From contig NZ_FOMT01000001.1 in NCBI RefSeq assembly GCF_900112695.1, positions 806,001-870,000 on the forward strand: 64,000 bases of DNA, read 5' to 3'. The notes under the pieces are model-generated. The model did not search any database and was not told where the DNA came from. It was given only the letters and a program-made list of their open reading frames with translations. A program made the translations under genes and the position numbers. This DNA is from Paenibacillus catalpae. GTDB taxonomy: Bacteria > Bacillota > Bacilli > Paenibacillales > Paenibacillaceae. This document shows positions 14,236 through 25,214 of the stretch, in pieces; the first letter of the stretch is position 1; the number at the start of each line of letters is the position of its first letter.

Positions 14236-17200
14236 ATGCGCAACAAGTATGTTGCATGGTTGCTAATTGCAACGATGCTGGTCACCAGCCTGCTTATTTC
14301 TGTTGGAGAGCCTGTCTCCGCAGCCGGTGGACAAAATTTAGCTCTCGGCAAGACGATTACCGCGAGCGGACAATCTCAAACGTATGCACCGAGCAATGTC
14401 AAAGATAGTAATCAAGCAACTTATTGGGAAAGTGCCAATAATGCCTTTCCGCAATGGATACAAGTTGATCTGGGTGCAAATACAAGCATGGATCAGATTG
14501 TACTGAAGCTGCCGGCAGGCTGGGGGACTCGGACACAAACCCTGGCAGTCCAAGGAAGTACAGACGGGTCCGCATTTACAAACATTGTGGGTTCAACGGG
14601 CTATGTGTTTGATCCTGCTGTTTCGAATAATACGGTTACGATTAATTTTACGGCAACAAGCACCCGTTACGTGCGCTTGAATGTGACAGCCAATTCAGGC
14701 TGGCCGGCAGCGCAGTTATCCGAGTTCGAAATTTATGGCGCCAGCGCCCCGGTAACTCCCGGTACATACCAAGCGGAATCGGCAGCTCTATCTGGCGGAG
14801 CGAAGGTGAATGCCGACCATACCGGCTTCTCCGGTACTGGCTTCGTAGATGGGTACTGGGCGCAAGGAGCAGCTACCGCATTTACCGCTAACGTATCCGC
14901 TGCTGGAAGTTATGAGGTTACATTGAAGTATGCGAATGCGAACGGCTCTGCAAGGACTATCAGCATTTATGTCAATGGAACAAAGATCCGTCAGTCATCG
15001 CTTCCTAATCTGGCGAATTGGGATACTTGGGGAACGAAAGCGGAGACTTTATCCCTTAATGCCGGTAACAATACGATTGCTTACAAATATGATGCGGGCG
15101 ATTCCGCTAACGTCAACCTGGATGAGATCAAGGTAACAGCGTCCAGTACACCAACACCAACACCAACACCGACACCAACACCGACACCGACACCAACACC
15201 AACACCAACACCAACACCGACACCGACACCAACACCGACACCAACACCGACACCAACACCAACACCAACACCGACACCAACACCAACACCACCGGCAACC
15301 GATAACATCGCGATTGGCAAGAGCATAACGGCGTCCTCCAGCACCCAAACTTATACGCCTTCGAATGCTAACGATAACAATACGAGTACGTATTGGGAAG
15401 GCGGCAGCAATCCAAGTACGTTAACCCTTGATCTTGGCAAAAACCACGATGTCTCTTCCATCGTGCTGAAGCTGAATCCGGCAACGGAGTGGGGCACCCG
15501 CACGCAAACGATTCAAGTGCTTGGCCACAATCAGGCCACAACGAACTTCAGCAATCTGGTTTCATCGCAATCCTATTCCTTTAACCCGGCAACCGGCAAT
15601 ACCGTGACAATCCCGGTTACCGCAACGGTTAAACGCCTTCAATTAAACATCACATCCAATTCCGGCGCTCCCGCAGGTCAAATTGCCGAGTTCCAGGTAT
15701 TTGGCACGGCCGCAGCTAATCCGGATTTGACCATTACCAGCCTTTCATGGTCGCCTGTATCCCCGGATGAATCCAGCAATATCACTCTTAACGCAACGGT
15801 TAAGAACAATGGCAATGCAAGCTCTTCAGCTTCTTCGGTGAATTTCTATTTGAATAATGAGCTTGCGGGATCTGCTTCTGTAAGTGCATTGGCGGCCGGA
15901 GCTTCAACTGCCGTGTCCCTGAATGTCGGGACAAAGACGGCGGCAGCCTATTCGGTCAATGCTAAAGTAGACGAGAGCAATGCCGTTATTGAACTGAACG
16001 ATTCCAATAATAGCTACACGAACGCAACATCGTTGGTTGTCGCGCAGGTTGCAAGCGCAGATCTTATTGGAACGACGTCATGGTCGCCAAACAATCCTGT
16101 CGCCGGCAACGCAATCGCATTTACGGTGAATTTGAAAAACCAGGGAACCGTTGCCTCTGCCGGCGGATCGCATGCGATTACCGTAGTTCTGAAGAACTCG
16201 GGCGGCTCAACGGTTCAAACATTCAGCGGTTCATATAATGGGGCCTTAGTTTCCGGAGCCACTGCAAATGTGAGCATTCCAGGATCCTGGACAGCGGTTA
16301 ACGGCAACTACACGGTTACCACGTCCATTGCAGCAGACGCTAATGAAGTCACGGCCAAGCAAGCGAATAATGTAAGCACAGCTAACCTGGTTGTTTATTC
16401 CGTACGTGGTGCAAGTGTACCGTACACTAAGTATGATACAGATGACGCAACCCGCGGCGGGGGCGCAACCTTGCAATCCGCACCAACCTTTGATCAAGCT
16501 CTTACGGCTTCCGAAGCATCCGGGCAAAAATATATCGCTCTTCCTTCAAACGGTTCCTATCTGCAGTGGACCGTGCGGCAGGGTGAGGGCGGTGCAGGAG
16601 TAACGATGAGATTTACAATGCCGGACTCGTCAGACGGCATGGGCCTTAATGGCTCGCTTGACGTCTATGTGAATAATGTGAAAGTAAAAACCGTCGCCTT
16701 ATCCTCCTACTATAATTGGCAATATTTCTCCGGGGATATGCCGGCAGATGCTCCAGGCGGCGGACGTCCACTGTTCCGCTTTGATGAAGTGCATTGGAAG
16801 CTGGATACGCCGCTTCAGCCAGGAGATACCATTCGTATTCAGAAAGGTAACGGGGACAGCCTTGAATATGGGGTAGACTTTATCGAGGTTGAACCAATTC
16901 CAACAGCTATTGCCAAGCCGGCTAATGCCGTGTCAGTTACCGATTACGGCGCAATTGCCAATGATGGCCAAGATGATCTGACAGCCTTTAAATCCGCTGT
17001 CACTGCAGCCGTAGCAGCCGGCAAGACCTTGTATATTCCCGAAGGAACGTTCCATCTGGGCAACATGTGGGAGATTGGATCGGTCAGCAACATGATTAAC
17101 AATCTAACGATTACAGGAGCCGGGTACTGGTATACGAATATCCAGTTTACGAATCCAAATGCGGCAGGCGGAGGCATCTCGCTCCGTATTACGGGCAAGC

Positions 17201-18108
17201 TGGACTTCAGCAATGTGTACCTCAATTCGAAGCTCCGTTCCCGTTACGGACAAAATGCGATATACAAAGGCTTCATGGATAACTTCGGAACGAACTCCAA
17301 GATCCATGATGTTTGGGTAGAGCATTTTGAATGCGGCTTCTGGGTAGGGGATTACGCTCATACACCGGCAATCTATGCCAATGGACTGACAATCGAGAAC
17401 AGCAGGATTCGGAATAACCTGGCTGACGGTGTCAACTTCGCTCAAGGCACCAGCAATTCCATAGTCCGCAACAGCAGTGTCCGTAATAACGGAGATGATG
17501 CTCTGGCGGTCTGGACGAGTAACACGAATGGTGCGCCTGCAGGAGTGAACAATACGTTCTCCTACAACACGATCGAGAATAACTGGCGTGCGGCAGGCAT
17601 AGCTTTCTTTGGCGGCAGCGGACACAAGGCTGATCACAACGTTATTATCGACACCGTTGGCGGGTCCGGCGTTCGTCTCAACACTGTCTTCCCGGGATAC
17701 CACTTCCAGAACAATACCGGCATAACGGTTTCTGACACAACTATTATTAATAGCGGTACGAGTCAAGATCTGTACAACGGGGAACGCGGAGCCATTGATT
17801 TGGAAGCTTCCAATGATTCTATCAAAAATGTTACCTTTACCAACATAGACATCATGAATGCGCAGCGTGATGCCATCCAGTTCGGATATGGAGGAGGGTT
17901 TGAGAATATCGTCTTTAACGACGTGACCATCGATGGAACCGGCAAAGACGGAGTGACGACATCCAGATTCTCTACCGCTCATCTGGGCGCTGCCATCTAC
18001 ACCTATACGGGGAATGGTTCCGCTACGTTTAATAATCTGGTCACGAGAAATATCGCATACCCGAATGTGAATTTCGTGCAAAGCGGATTTCTTTTAACTT
18101 TTAATTAA
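14236..18108 (+). CDS. Secreted modular GH87 alpha-1,3-glucanase (mycodextranase/mutanase)
   Basis: 1290 aa from the ATG at 14236, just after GAGGAGGA. In order: signal peptide (1-~30); discoidin/F5-8C domain (~32-172, NLALGKTITASG.. to ..LSEFEIYG); CBM6/35-type domain (~176-303); Thr-Pro linker of 24 TP units (305-352); second discoidin domain (~355-493); two CARDB-like beta domains (~495-600 and ~607-720); a beta domain (~725-890); and a right-handed beta-helix catalytic domain (~893-1290, VSVTDYGAIANDGQDDLTAF.., then NNLADGVNFAQG and NNGDDALAVW with clustered Asp). Discoidin-CBM6-TP linker-discoidin-helix is the known layout of Paenibacillus/Bacillus alpha-1,3-glucanases that attack fungal walls and mutan. 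The two CARDB-like repeats look like an insertion. Probably repressed by CcpA. Confidence 0.85.
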   Translation: MRNKYVAWLLIATMLVTSLLISVGEPVSAAGGQNLALGKTITASGQSQTYAPSNVKDSNQATYWESANNAFPQWIQVDLGANTSMDQIVLKLPAGWGTRTQTLAVQGSTDGSAFTNIVGSTGYVFDPAVSNNTVTINFTATSTRYVRLNVTANSGWPAAQLSEFEIYGASAPVTPGTYQAESAALSGGAKVNADHTGFSGTGFVDGYWAQGAATAFTANVSAAGSYEVTLKYANANGSARTISIYVNGTKIRQSSLPNLANWDTWGTKAETLSLNAGNNTIAYKYDAGDSANVNLDEIKVTASSTPTPTPTPTPTPTPTPTPTPTPTPTPTPTPTPTPTPTPTPTPTPTPTPPATDNIAIGKSITASSSTQTYTPSNANDNNTSTYWEGGSNPSTLTLDLGKNHDVSSIVLKLNPATEWGTRTQTIQVLGHNQATTNFSNLVSSQSYSFNPATGNTVTIPVTATVKRLQLNITSNSGAPAGQIAEFQVFGTAAANPDLTITSLSWSPVSPDESSNITLNATVKNNGNASSSASSVNFYLNNELAGSASVSALAAGASTAVSLNVGTKTAAAYSVNAKVDESNAVIELNDSNNSYTNATSLVVAQVASADLIGTTSWSPNNPVAGNAIAFTVNLKNQGTVASAGGSHAITVVLKNSGGSTVQTFSGSYNGALVSGATANVSIPGSWTAVNGNYTVTTSIAADANEVTAKQANNVSTANLVVYSVRGASVPYTKYDTDDATRGGGATLQSAPTFDQALTASEASGQKYIALPSNGSYLQWTVRQGEGGAGVTMRFTMPDSSDGMGLNGSLDVYVNNVKVKTVALSSYYNWQYFSGDMPADAPGGGRPLFRFDEVHWKLDTPLQPGDTIRIQKGNGDSLEYGVDFIEVEPIPTAIAKPANAVSVTDYGAIANDGQDDLTAFKSAVTAAVAAGKTLYIPEGTFHLGNMWEIGSVSNMINNLTITGAGYWYTNIQFTNPNAAGGGISLRITGKLDFSNVYLNSKLRSRYGQNAIYKGFMDNFGTNSKIHDVWVEHFECGFWVGDYAHTPAIYANGLTIENSRIRNNLADGVNFAQGTSNSIVRNSSVRNNGDDALAVWTSNTNGAPAGVNNTFSYNTIENNWRAAGIAFFGGSGHKADHNVIIDTVGGSGVRLNTVFPGYHFQNNTGITVSDTTIINSGTSQDLYNGERGAIDLEASNDSIKNVTFTNIDIMNAQRDAIQFGYGGGFENIVFNDVTIDGTGKDGVTTSRFSTAHLGAAIYTYTGNGSATFNNLVTRNIAYPNVNFVQSGFLLTFN
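15148..15291 (+). repeat. Hexanucleotide tandem repeat encoding the Thr-Pro linker
   Basis: Twenty-four uninterrupted copies of ACACCR encode (Thr-Pro)24. Only the third base of the proline codon varies (CCA or CCG). The unit is a multiple of three, so copy-number change would alter linker length without frameshift. Confidence 0.9.
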
Positions 18109-18190
18109 TGGGCTGAAAATATCGAATCATTCCGTAAGGTAGTGTTGACAACTTCTCCGCAAATGACGGCTATATCGCAAAGCAAATGAA

Positions 18191-18236
18191 AAGAGCAGTC
18201 CCATTGTCATCTAGAATGACGATGGGACTGCTCTTC
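18191..18236. terminator. Bidirectional terminator
   Basis: A 20-bp stem (18191-18210 / 18216-18235) with one G-U pair and a 5-base loop lies between the convergent GH87 and epoxide hydrolase genes. Confidence 0.8.
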
Positions 18237-18274
18237 TTCGTTTGCAAACAGACGGATAACGCTCCAGCCGGCAA

Positions 18275-19570
18275 TCAGCGCAGCGACCTGAAGGCCGCAC
18301 GGAGTTCATTCGTAAATAACAACGGTTGTTCCCATGCCGCGAAGTGTCCGCCTTTATCGAGCACATTGTAATAGAACAGCCCTGGATAGGCTTGTTTGGC
18401 CCAGCTCTTTGGTGCTTCATAAAGCTCGTCGGGGAAGACGCTTACCGCCACCGGTATGGTGACGCCTTTGACACCAAAGAAAGGATATTTATTCTCCCAG
18501 TAGAGACGGGCTGAAGAAATCGCCGTGTTCGTCAGCCAATACATCGTGATGTTATCAAGGACATCGTCCCGCGATAGTCCTTCCCGTTTGCCGGCAAAGG
18601 CTTTGGAGATCATCTCCAGACTTTTGGCGTCGTGATCAAGCATAAAAGCTGCCAGACCGACAGGCGAATCAGCCAATCCGGTCAGCGTCTGCGGACGTCT
18701 TCCCATCATATCGCCGTAACCAAGATGCTTGAAAAAGTAATCCAGTTGTTCATAAGCACGTTTCTCGTCAGCGGAGAGTCCGGAGGGCATTGGACCGCCG
18801 GACTGAAGTGCCTTATCGATGTTGGCCGGAACCGTCCCCGGCATGTTGGAGTGAATAGCTATCAATCCTTCAGGCTTTTGAACGGCCATCAAATCCGTTA
18901 TGATCGCTCCCCAATCTCCTCCTTGCGCTACATACTTCGTGTAACCTAGACGCTTCATCAGCTCTATCCAGGCACTTGCGATACGATCAAGGCCCCAGCC
19001 GGTTGTGGTCGGTTTTTCTGAAAATCCGTAACCGGGTAAGGACGGAATGACCACATCGAAAGCATCCGATGCCTGGCCGCCGTAGGCTGTGGGATTCGTA
19101 AGCGGATCAATGATTTTCATCATCTCGATAAAGGAACCCGGCCATCCGTGAGTCAGGATAATCGGCAAAGCTCCCTTATGCTTGGAACGAACGTGAATAA
19201 AATGAATGTCCAGACCGTCGATGTTGGTCATGTACTGCGGATAGCTGTTAAGCTTCTGTTCGAATTTACGCCAGTCGTAATCATTGGCCCAATAACGTGC
19301 CAGCTCCTTCATCGTCTCCAGCTGCGTGCCTTGCGATTGATCCGGGACGGTCTCCCGGTCGGGCCATTTGGTCTCGTTGATACGTCTGCGTAACTCGGTA
19401 AGCTCCGTTTCCGGTATATGGACCTGAAACGGACGAATGGCGTCTGTTTGTTGTGGTGGAGAGGAAGCTTTGGGATTCCCGTTTACTGTTGTGGACTTAA
19501 TGCCGCAGGCTGTTAGAGCTAATGTCAGGATCATAATCATTGCCATATTCTTTCTCATTCTGCTGCTCAT
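18275..19570 (-). CDS. Epoxide-hydrolase-family lipoprotein
   Basis: 431 aa. The start is a lipoprotein signal peptide with lipobox LTAC and lipid-attached Cys22. Residues ~44-150 resemble the epoxide hydrolase N-terminal domain (RPFQVHIPETELTELRRRI). The alpha/beta-hydrolase core follows: HGWPGS (141-146), nucleophile Asp219 in QGGDWGA, and catalytic His409 in GGHFAAWEQP. This is the microsomal/juvenile-hormone epoxide hydrolase type, here tethered outside the membrane; most bacterial relatives I know of lack a lipoprotein signal. AAAGGA lies 5' of the ATG with long spacing. It is single and convergent with GH87. Substrate unknown. Confidence 0.85.
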   Translation of the reverse strand: MSSRMRKNMAMIMILTLALTACGIKSTTVNGNPKASSPPQQTDAIRPFQVHIPETELTELRRRINETKWPDRETVPDQSQGTQLETMKELARYWANDYDWRKFEQKLNSYPQYMTNIDGLDIHFIHVRSKHKGALPIILTHGWPGSFIEMMKIIDPLTNPTAYGGQASDAFDVVIPSLPGYGFSEKPTTTGWGLDRIASAWIELMKRLGYTKYVAQGGDWGAIITDLMAVQKPEGLIAIHSNMPGTVPANIDKALQSGGPMPSGLSADEKRAYEQLDYFFKHLGYGDMMGRRPQTLTGLADSPVGLAAFMLDHDAKSLEMISKAFAGKREGLSRDDVLDNITMYWLTNTAISSARLYWENKYPFFGVKGVTIPVAVSVFPDELYEAPKSWAKQAYPGLFYYNVLDKGGHFAAWEQPLLFTNELRAAFRSLR

Positions 19571-19758
19571 AAGTAGTCATTTCCTTTCATCAAGTATTTC
19601 AGGAATATTCACCATTAAGTTCCATCCAAATCGGAAATATTATTCTTCCTGTGACAAACCATCTTGCATGGATGAAGAGCGTCAAACGAGGAAACGCGGT
19701 TAAAACTCCGGCAAATTGGAAAATATAAACATGATTTTGTAGAGGCTGGAGGGATATC

Positions 19759-21249
19759 ATGACGGCTCAAATAAGCGATTCGCTAGAAAAGAATGAAGAA
19801 CTTCTTAAAGGTATTTTTAGCAGCTGCTATGATATTGTCTTTCGCCGCATACATGGACAGATGAATATTTTACTGGTTTATTTGGACGGCTTGGCTGATG
19901 CCAAACCATTGGATGATTTGCTGGTGAGAACTTTTGTGCCAGCTCATGAAGCGGGGGAACAATGCGATAAGGGGTATATGCTGGAGCAGCAGCTGGCTTC
20001 CATTGCAAAAACAACAACCGCACAGAAAATGGATGACATTGTATCAGGCGTTTTATCGGCGCAAGTCGTAGTCCTGGCGGACGGGCTAAATCATGCTGTA
20101 ATAGCCGATTTGAAGGGCTTTGAGCAAAGAGCGATAGAAGAGCCGTCTAACGAGGTTACCATACGGGGGCCAAGAGAAGGCTTTACCGAGAGCATAAATG
20201 TGAATACGAGCATGGTTCGCCGAAAAATTCAAAGCTCCAAGCTTAAAATGGAGTCCATGACCGTTGGCAGTCTTTCAAAAACCACGGTTGTCATCGCCTA
20301 TCTGGAAGGCATCGTAAAAGAATCGGTTGTCGAAGAAGTCCGGAAAAGAGTCAGCCAAATTCAAATCGATACGGTGCTTGGCGGAAATTTTATCGAGGAA
20401 TTTATTGAAGATCATCCATTTACGTTATTCCCGCAAGTGCAGAACACGGAACGTCCGGATATTGTCGCTTCCTATCTTGCAGAACGAAAGGTAGCGGTGT
20501 TCGTAGACGGCTCGCCTTTTGCCCTGATCGTTCCATGTACATTGTGGAGCGCCTTTCAATCAGCGGATGATTATTATGAGCGATTTATTTACGCTACCCT
20601 CATCCGTTGGCTGCGGATGATCTTGATAGTAGGCTCATTATTTTTACCTTCCATCTATGTGGCCATAACGACATTCCATCCACAATTGCTCCCTGCGAAT
20701 TTTTTGCTCAGCATCACATCTGCTCGCGAAGGAGTTCCCTTTCCAGCCGTTATTGAAGCATTTCTAATGGAATTCTTATTTGAGGGCTTACGCGAGGCTG
20801 GCATCCGTATGCCGCGTCCAACGGGATCGGCAATCAGCATTGTAGGAGCGCTCGTTATTGGACAAGCAGCCGTGGAGGCGGGGATCGTATCGGCTCCGAT
20901 GGTCATTGTTGTATCTATCACGGGAATTGCGTCTCTCATTACGCCCAGATACAGTATGGGAATTGCTTTTCGAATGCTCCGTTTTCCGATGCTGTTATTC
21001 TCAGGGATGTTCGGACTATACGGCATTACGATGGCAACGCTATTCCTTCAAATTCACTTAACGAATCTGGAGTCATTCGGAGTGCCGTATTTAAGCCCAA
21101 TATCTCCAATGTCGAAATCAGAGTTGAAGGATGTATTAATCCGCGCGCCAAGATGGAGTATGCATACTCTTCCGTTATCCGGTTCTAAGCGCCATCAATT
21201 ACGAATTCCCAGAGGTCAAAAACCAGGTGATCAAGGAGACGAAACATGA
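19759..21249 (+). CDS. Spore germination receptor subunit A (GerA family)
   Basis: 496 aa. This is the A subunit of a GerA-type germinant receptor in the spore inner membrane. A soluble N-terminal region (~1-275, with EVTIRGPREGFTESINVNTSMVRRKI, the family's strongest motif) is followed by a membrane part with several hydrophobic segments (~285-440, AFLMEFLFEGLREAGIRMPRP, VGALVIGQAAVEAGIVSAPMVI). GGAGGG precedes the ATG. Its stop overlaps the next gene's start (ATGA). The order here is A-C-B. Expected in the forespore under sigma-G; no promoter was identified with confidence. Confidence 0.93.
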   Translation: MTAQISDSLEKNEELLKGIFSSCYDIVFRRIHGQMNILLVYLDGLADAKPLDDLLVRTFVPAHEAGEQCDKGYMLEQQLASIAKTTTAQKMDDIVSGVLSAQVVVLADGLNHAVIADLKGFEQRAIEEPSNEVTIRGPREGFTESINVNTSMVRRKIQSSKLKMESMTVGSLSKTTVVIAYLEGIVKESVVEEVRKRVSQIQIDTVLGGNFIEEFIEDHPFTLFPQVQNTERPDIVASYLAERKVAVFVDGSPFALIVPCTLWSAFQSADDYYERFIYATLIRWLRMILIVGSLFLPSIYVAITTFHPQLLPANFLLSITSAREGVPFPAVIEAFLMEFLFEGLREAGIRMPRPTGSAISIVGALVIGQAAVEAGIVSAPMVIVVSITGIASLITPRYSMGIAFRMLRFPMLLFSGMFGLYGITMATLFLQIHLTNLESFGVPYLSPISPMSKSELKDVLIRAPRWSMHTLPLSGSKRHQLRIPRGQKPGDQGDET

Positions 21250-22415
21250 TGAAACAACGCCTGGGCGTTTTCATTGGTTTGATACTCTGTATCATCATAA
21301 CGACAGGTTGTTGGGACCGTGTAGAGCTTTCAGACCGGGCATTTGATCTTGCAGCATCAACCGATCTGATGGAGGACGGGAGTTATCTGACTGCTGCTCA
21401 ATTTATAATCCCTTCCAGGATTTCAGCGGGAGCAAGCGGGGAACAACCTTATTTTATCGAGACGGGTACCGGTAAAACGCTTCTTGAAGCCATTCAAAAA
21501 ACACGGCAGAAGCTTTCCAGAATCATCACCCGCGGTCATCGGCGGAATTATTACATCGGAGAGGATTTGGCTAAACACGGAATAGGAGAGCTTCTTGACG
21601 GGTTTTCACGGGATCCCGGCAATCGTATCCGATTAGACATTTGGGTGGTGAAAGGGGGAAAAGGCATGGATGCTTTAAAGGTCCATTACCCTTTGGAGAA
21701 AATTCCTTCTATCGCTTCGGTCAAAATTCATCGGGCGGTTGGAGGAACGACGGCCACATCGTACCTCGACTTTATGATGGCAGCAAGCAGCGAAGGCAGC
21801 AGCCCAACCTTGCCTGTTGTCGATATCGTTCAAGGAGCTGCTCCGCAAGAAACGATCCGTTTTTACGGACGGGCTATTTTTAACCACGATTATAAATTGG
21901 TTGGCTATTTGAACTTTGTTGAAGGTGCTTACCGGCAGTGGATACTGAAGAGAATTTCTTATTTGGATTTAGCGGAGGAGATTCCGGAAGCAGGAGGAAA
22001 CGTAGGCGTTATTGTTAACAGCTTCGGAAGTAAAATAAGGAGCAGCGTTTCCGAAAAAAATAAGGTAAAGATGGAGATTGAGCTTACGGGAGCCGGTCAT
22101 GTTGCGGAAAACAATACCAATTTGAATCTTAACAAGGGGAAAAATTTGAAGCTTGTTCAGAATGAGCTTAACAAGAAGACAAGCGAACATGTTCTTGCAA
22201 TGATTACCAAAGTGCAAAAGCAATTTGGCACCGATGTTTTAGGCTTTGATCAGGTTATGAATCGTCAGCATCCTGCGCAGTGGAACAAAATAAAAGGACA
22301 GTGGAATACGATTTTCCCGAATATTGAAGTTTCGGTCCGTGTCAACATCAATTTGAAATACATGGGTTTAGTAGGGCCGCCGCTTCAGTATAAAGAAAGT
22401 GAGATTAAAAAATGA
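21246..22415 (+). CDS. Spore germination receptor lipoprotein subunit C (GerC family)
   Basis: 389 aa. Lipoprotein signal with the GerC-typical lipobox ITTGCWDRVELSD (Cys ~22). The body has the usual GerAC features: TRQKLSRIITRGHRRNYYIGE, a central FYGRAIFNHDYKLVGYL segment, and C-terminal GTDVLGFDQVMNRQHPAQW. It is lipid-anchored on the outside of the spore inner membrane and needed for receptor assembly. It overlaps the genes on both sides by ATGA junctions, so translation is coupled. Two adjacent ATGs (21246 and 21249) are possible starts. Confidence 0.92.
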   Translation: MMKQRLGVFIGLILCIIITTGCWDRVELSDRAFDLAASTDLMEDGSYLTAAQFIIPSRISAGASGEQPYFIETGTGKTLLEAIQKTRQKLSRIITRGHRRNYYIGEDLAKHGIGELLDGFSRDPGNRIRLDIWVVKGGKGMDALKVHYPLEKIPSIASVKIHRAVGGTTATSYLDFMMAASSEGSSPTLPVVDIVQGAAPQETIRFYGRAIFNHDYKLVGYLNFVEGAYRQWILKRISYLDLAEEIPEAGGNVGVIVNSFGSKIRSSVSEKNKVKMEIELTGAGHVAENNTNLNLNKGKNLKLVQNELNKKTSEHVLAMITKVQKQFGTDVLGFDQVMNRQHPAQWNKIKGQWNTIFPNIEVSVRVNINLKYMGLVGPPLQYKESEIKK

Positions 22416-23497
22416 AAATCTCCGGATATCAGCTGTTTTGGCTGATTTTTACGATGGAATTTGGGATGACAGCGATTTTCACTCTTTCACCCGCCGTTTT
22501 TTTGTCTAAACAAGACGCGTGGATCTCCATTCTCTTAGCAACTTTGATAGCTCTGGCAACTACTTTTGTTGCGGTTAAACTAAGTCTCCTGTATCCGGAG
22601 AAGACCTTTATTCATTCGAGTCAATTGATCCTTGGAAGGTGGCTGGGAAGACTTGTCTTACTCCCTTATTTTGTAATGTGGTTTTCGGTGACGGGAGTTA
22701 TTTTAAGGGAGTTCGCGGATTTTGTTTACATCACCCTATTTAGCTCCACGCCACAATGGAGTATTATTCTCATCATGTTAAGTGCTGTCGTATATGCAAC
22801 CTATACCGGAGGACTTAGAAGTATCGCCCGAAGCGGAGAAATTATTGGTCCTGTGTCCGCATTAGGCAGTATCCTCATCCTTGTCTTTAGTGTGAAGGAC
22901 TGGGATTGGCTAAGACTGCTTCCGGTATATTCGAACTCGGGATTTTTGCCCATTGTGAAAGGTGGCATGACACCGGCATCCTTCCTGGCGGAATCCTTTA
23001 TGGTAGTCATGTTAGTAGCTTTTATGAAAAAACCGCAGCGGGTGATGATCTCCACTTTATCAGGGGTTGCAGCTGCATCTATTGCTATTCTGGCCATGAC
23101 CATGATTGTCATTATGGTCTTTGGTCCGGAATTGCCGGCTAAATTTATTTATCCGCTTTATTCCATCGTTTCGTATATATCGGTGATGGAATTTATTCAG
23201 AACGTGGATGTGTTGATTGTCTTGCTTTGGATCATTAGTATTTTTATAAAGCTGTCGCTCTATATGTTTATCACCAGTTACGGAACTGCTCAATTGTTTC
23301 ATATCAAAAAATGGAAACGAACGATTTGGTGGATTGCGCCAATTGTTTTTGTGATTTCCTTTGTGCCGCGAAATACAAACGACACCATGGTTTACGCAAA
23401 AACAATCTGGCATGATTGGATCTTTCCGATTAATCTCGTAGCAATCCCGTTGTTGCTGTGGGTTATTGGTTCTATCCGCAAAAAAATGGCATCTTAA
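22412..23497 (+). CDS. Spore germination receptor permease subunit B (GerB family)
   Basis: 361 aa with about ten hydrophobic segments. It belongs to the endospore germination permease family (amino acid-polyamine-organocation fold) and is the likely germinant-binding subunit. It starts MKISGYQLFWLIFTMEFGM, a typical GerB opening, and ends in a short basic tail. Translationally coupled to the C subunit, last gene of the operon, followed by a terminator. The germinant cannot be deduced. Confidence 0.92.
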   Translation: MKISGYQLFWLIFTMEFGMTAIFTLSPAVFLSKQDAWISILLATLIALATTFVAVKLSLLYPEKTFIHSSQLILGRWLGRLVLLPYFVMWFSVTGVILREFADFVYITLFSSTPQWSIILIMLSAVVYATYTGGLRSIARSGEIIGPVSALGSILILVFSVKDWDWLRLLPVYSNSGFLPIVKGGMTPASFLAESFMVVMLVAFMKKPQRVMISTLSGVAAASIAILAMTMIVIMVFGPELPAKFIYPLYSIVSYISVMEFIQNVDVLIVLLWIISIFIKLSLYMFITSYGTAQLFHIKKWKRTIWWIAPIVFVISFVPRNTNDTMVYAKTIWHDWIFPINLVAIPLLLWVIGSIRKKMAS

Positions 23498-23513
23498 GCA
23501 TTGAGGACTTGAA

Positions 23514-23543
23514 AAAAGGCAGCCTGATCGGCTGCCTTTTCGT
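23514..23543. terminator. Bidirectional terminator
   Basis: An 11-bp stem (23514-23524 / 23530-23540; AAAAGGCAGCC and its complement) lies between the first ger operon and the convergent GH51 gene. Confidence 0.85.
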
Positions 23544-23553
23544 ATGGACCAGG

Positions 23554-25111
<1,558 letters not shown>

Positions 25112-25173
25112 ATATTTTCATTGAAATGATATAATATTCGTAACATAATGGTTATTAACAGGCAACAATAAGT

Positions 25174-25200
25174 TTTAGGATTAGATTAAAACAAAATCCT
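25174..25200. promoter_or_regulatory. Second copy of the 26-nt direct repeat (operator candidate)
   Basis: TTTAGGATTAG then ATTAAAACAAAATCC. This copy also contains a perfect inverted repeat, AGGATT and AATCCT, separated by 12 bases, the kind of dyad an ArsR-type dimer could bind. It lies just before the regulator start at 25215. With the copy at 25086 it suggests joint control of GH51 and autoregulation. Confidence 0.5.
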
Positions 25201-25214
25201 GCTGGGGTGAGGAA

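Noticed and set aside
15148..15291. Tandem array as a CRISPR
   Set aside because: Uninterrupted 6-base units without spacers, in frame inside a gene.
15049..15348. Antisense frames rich in Cys-Trp or Gly-Val repeats
   Set aside because: They are reverse readings of the Thr-Pro linker repeat and have no ribosome binding site or family similarity.
17104..18081. 325-codon antisense frame inside GH87
   Set aside because: It mirrors the coding strand of a well-supported catalytic domain, has no recognisable domain and no plausible start signal.
20655..21026. Antisense frames opposite both gerA genes (also 27226-27501)
   Set aside because: Similar shadows occur at the same place in both paralogues because the coding strand encodes conserved membrane segments; no independent evidence.
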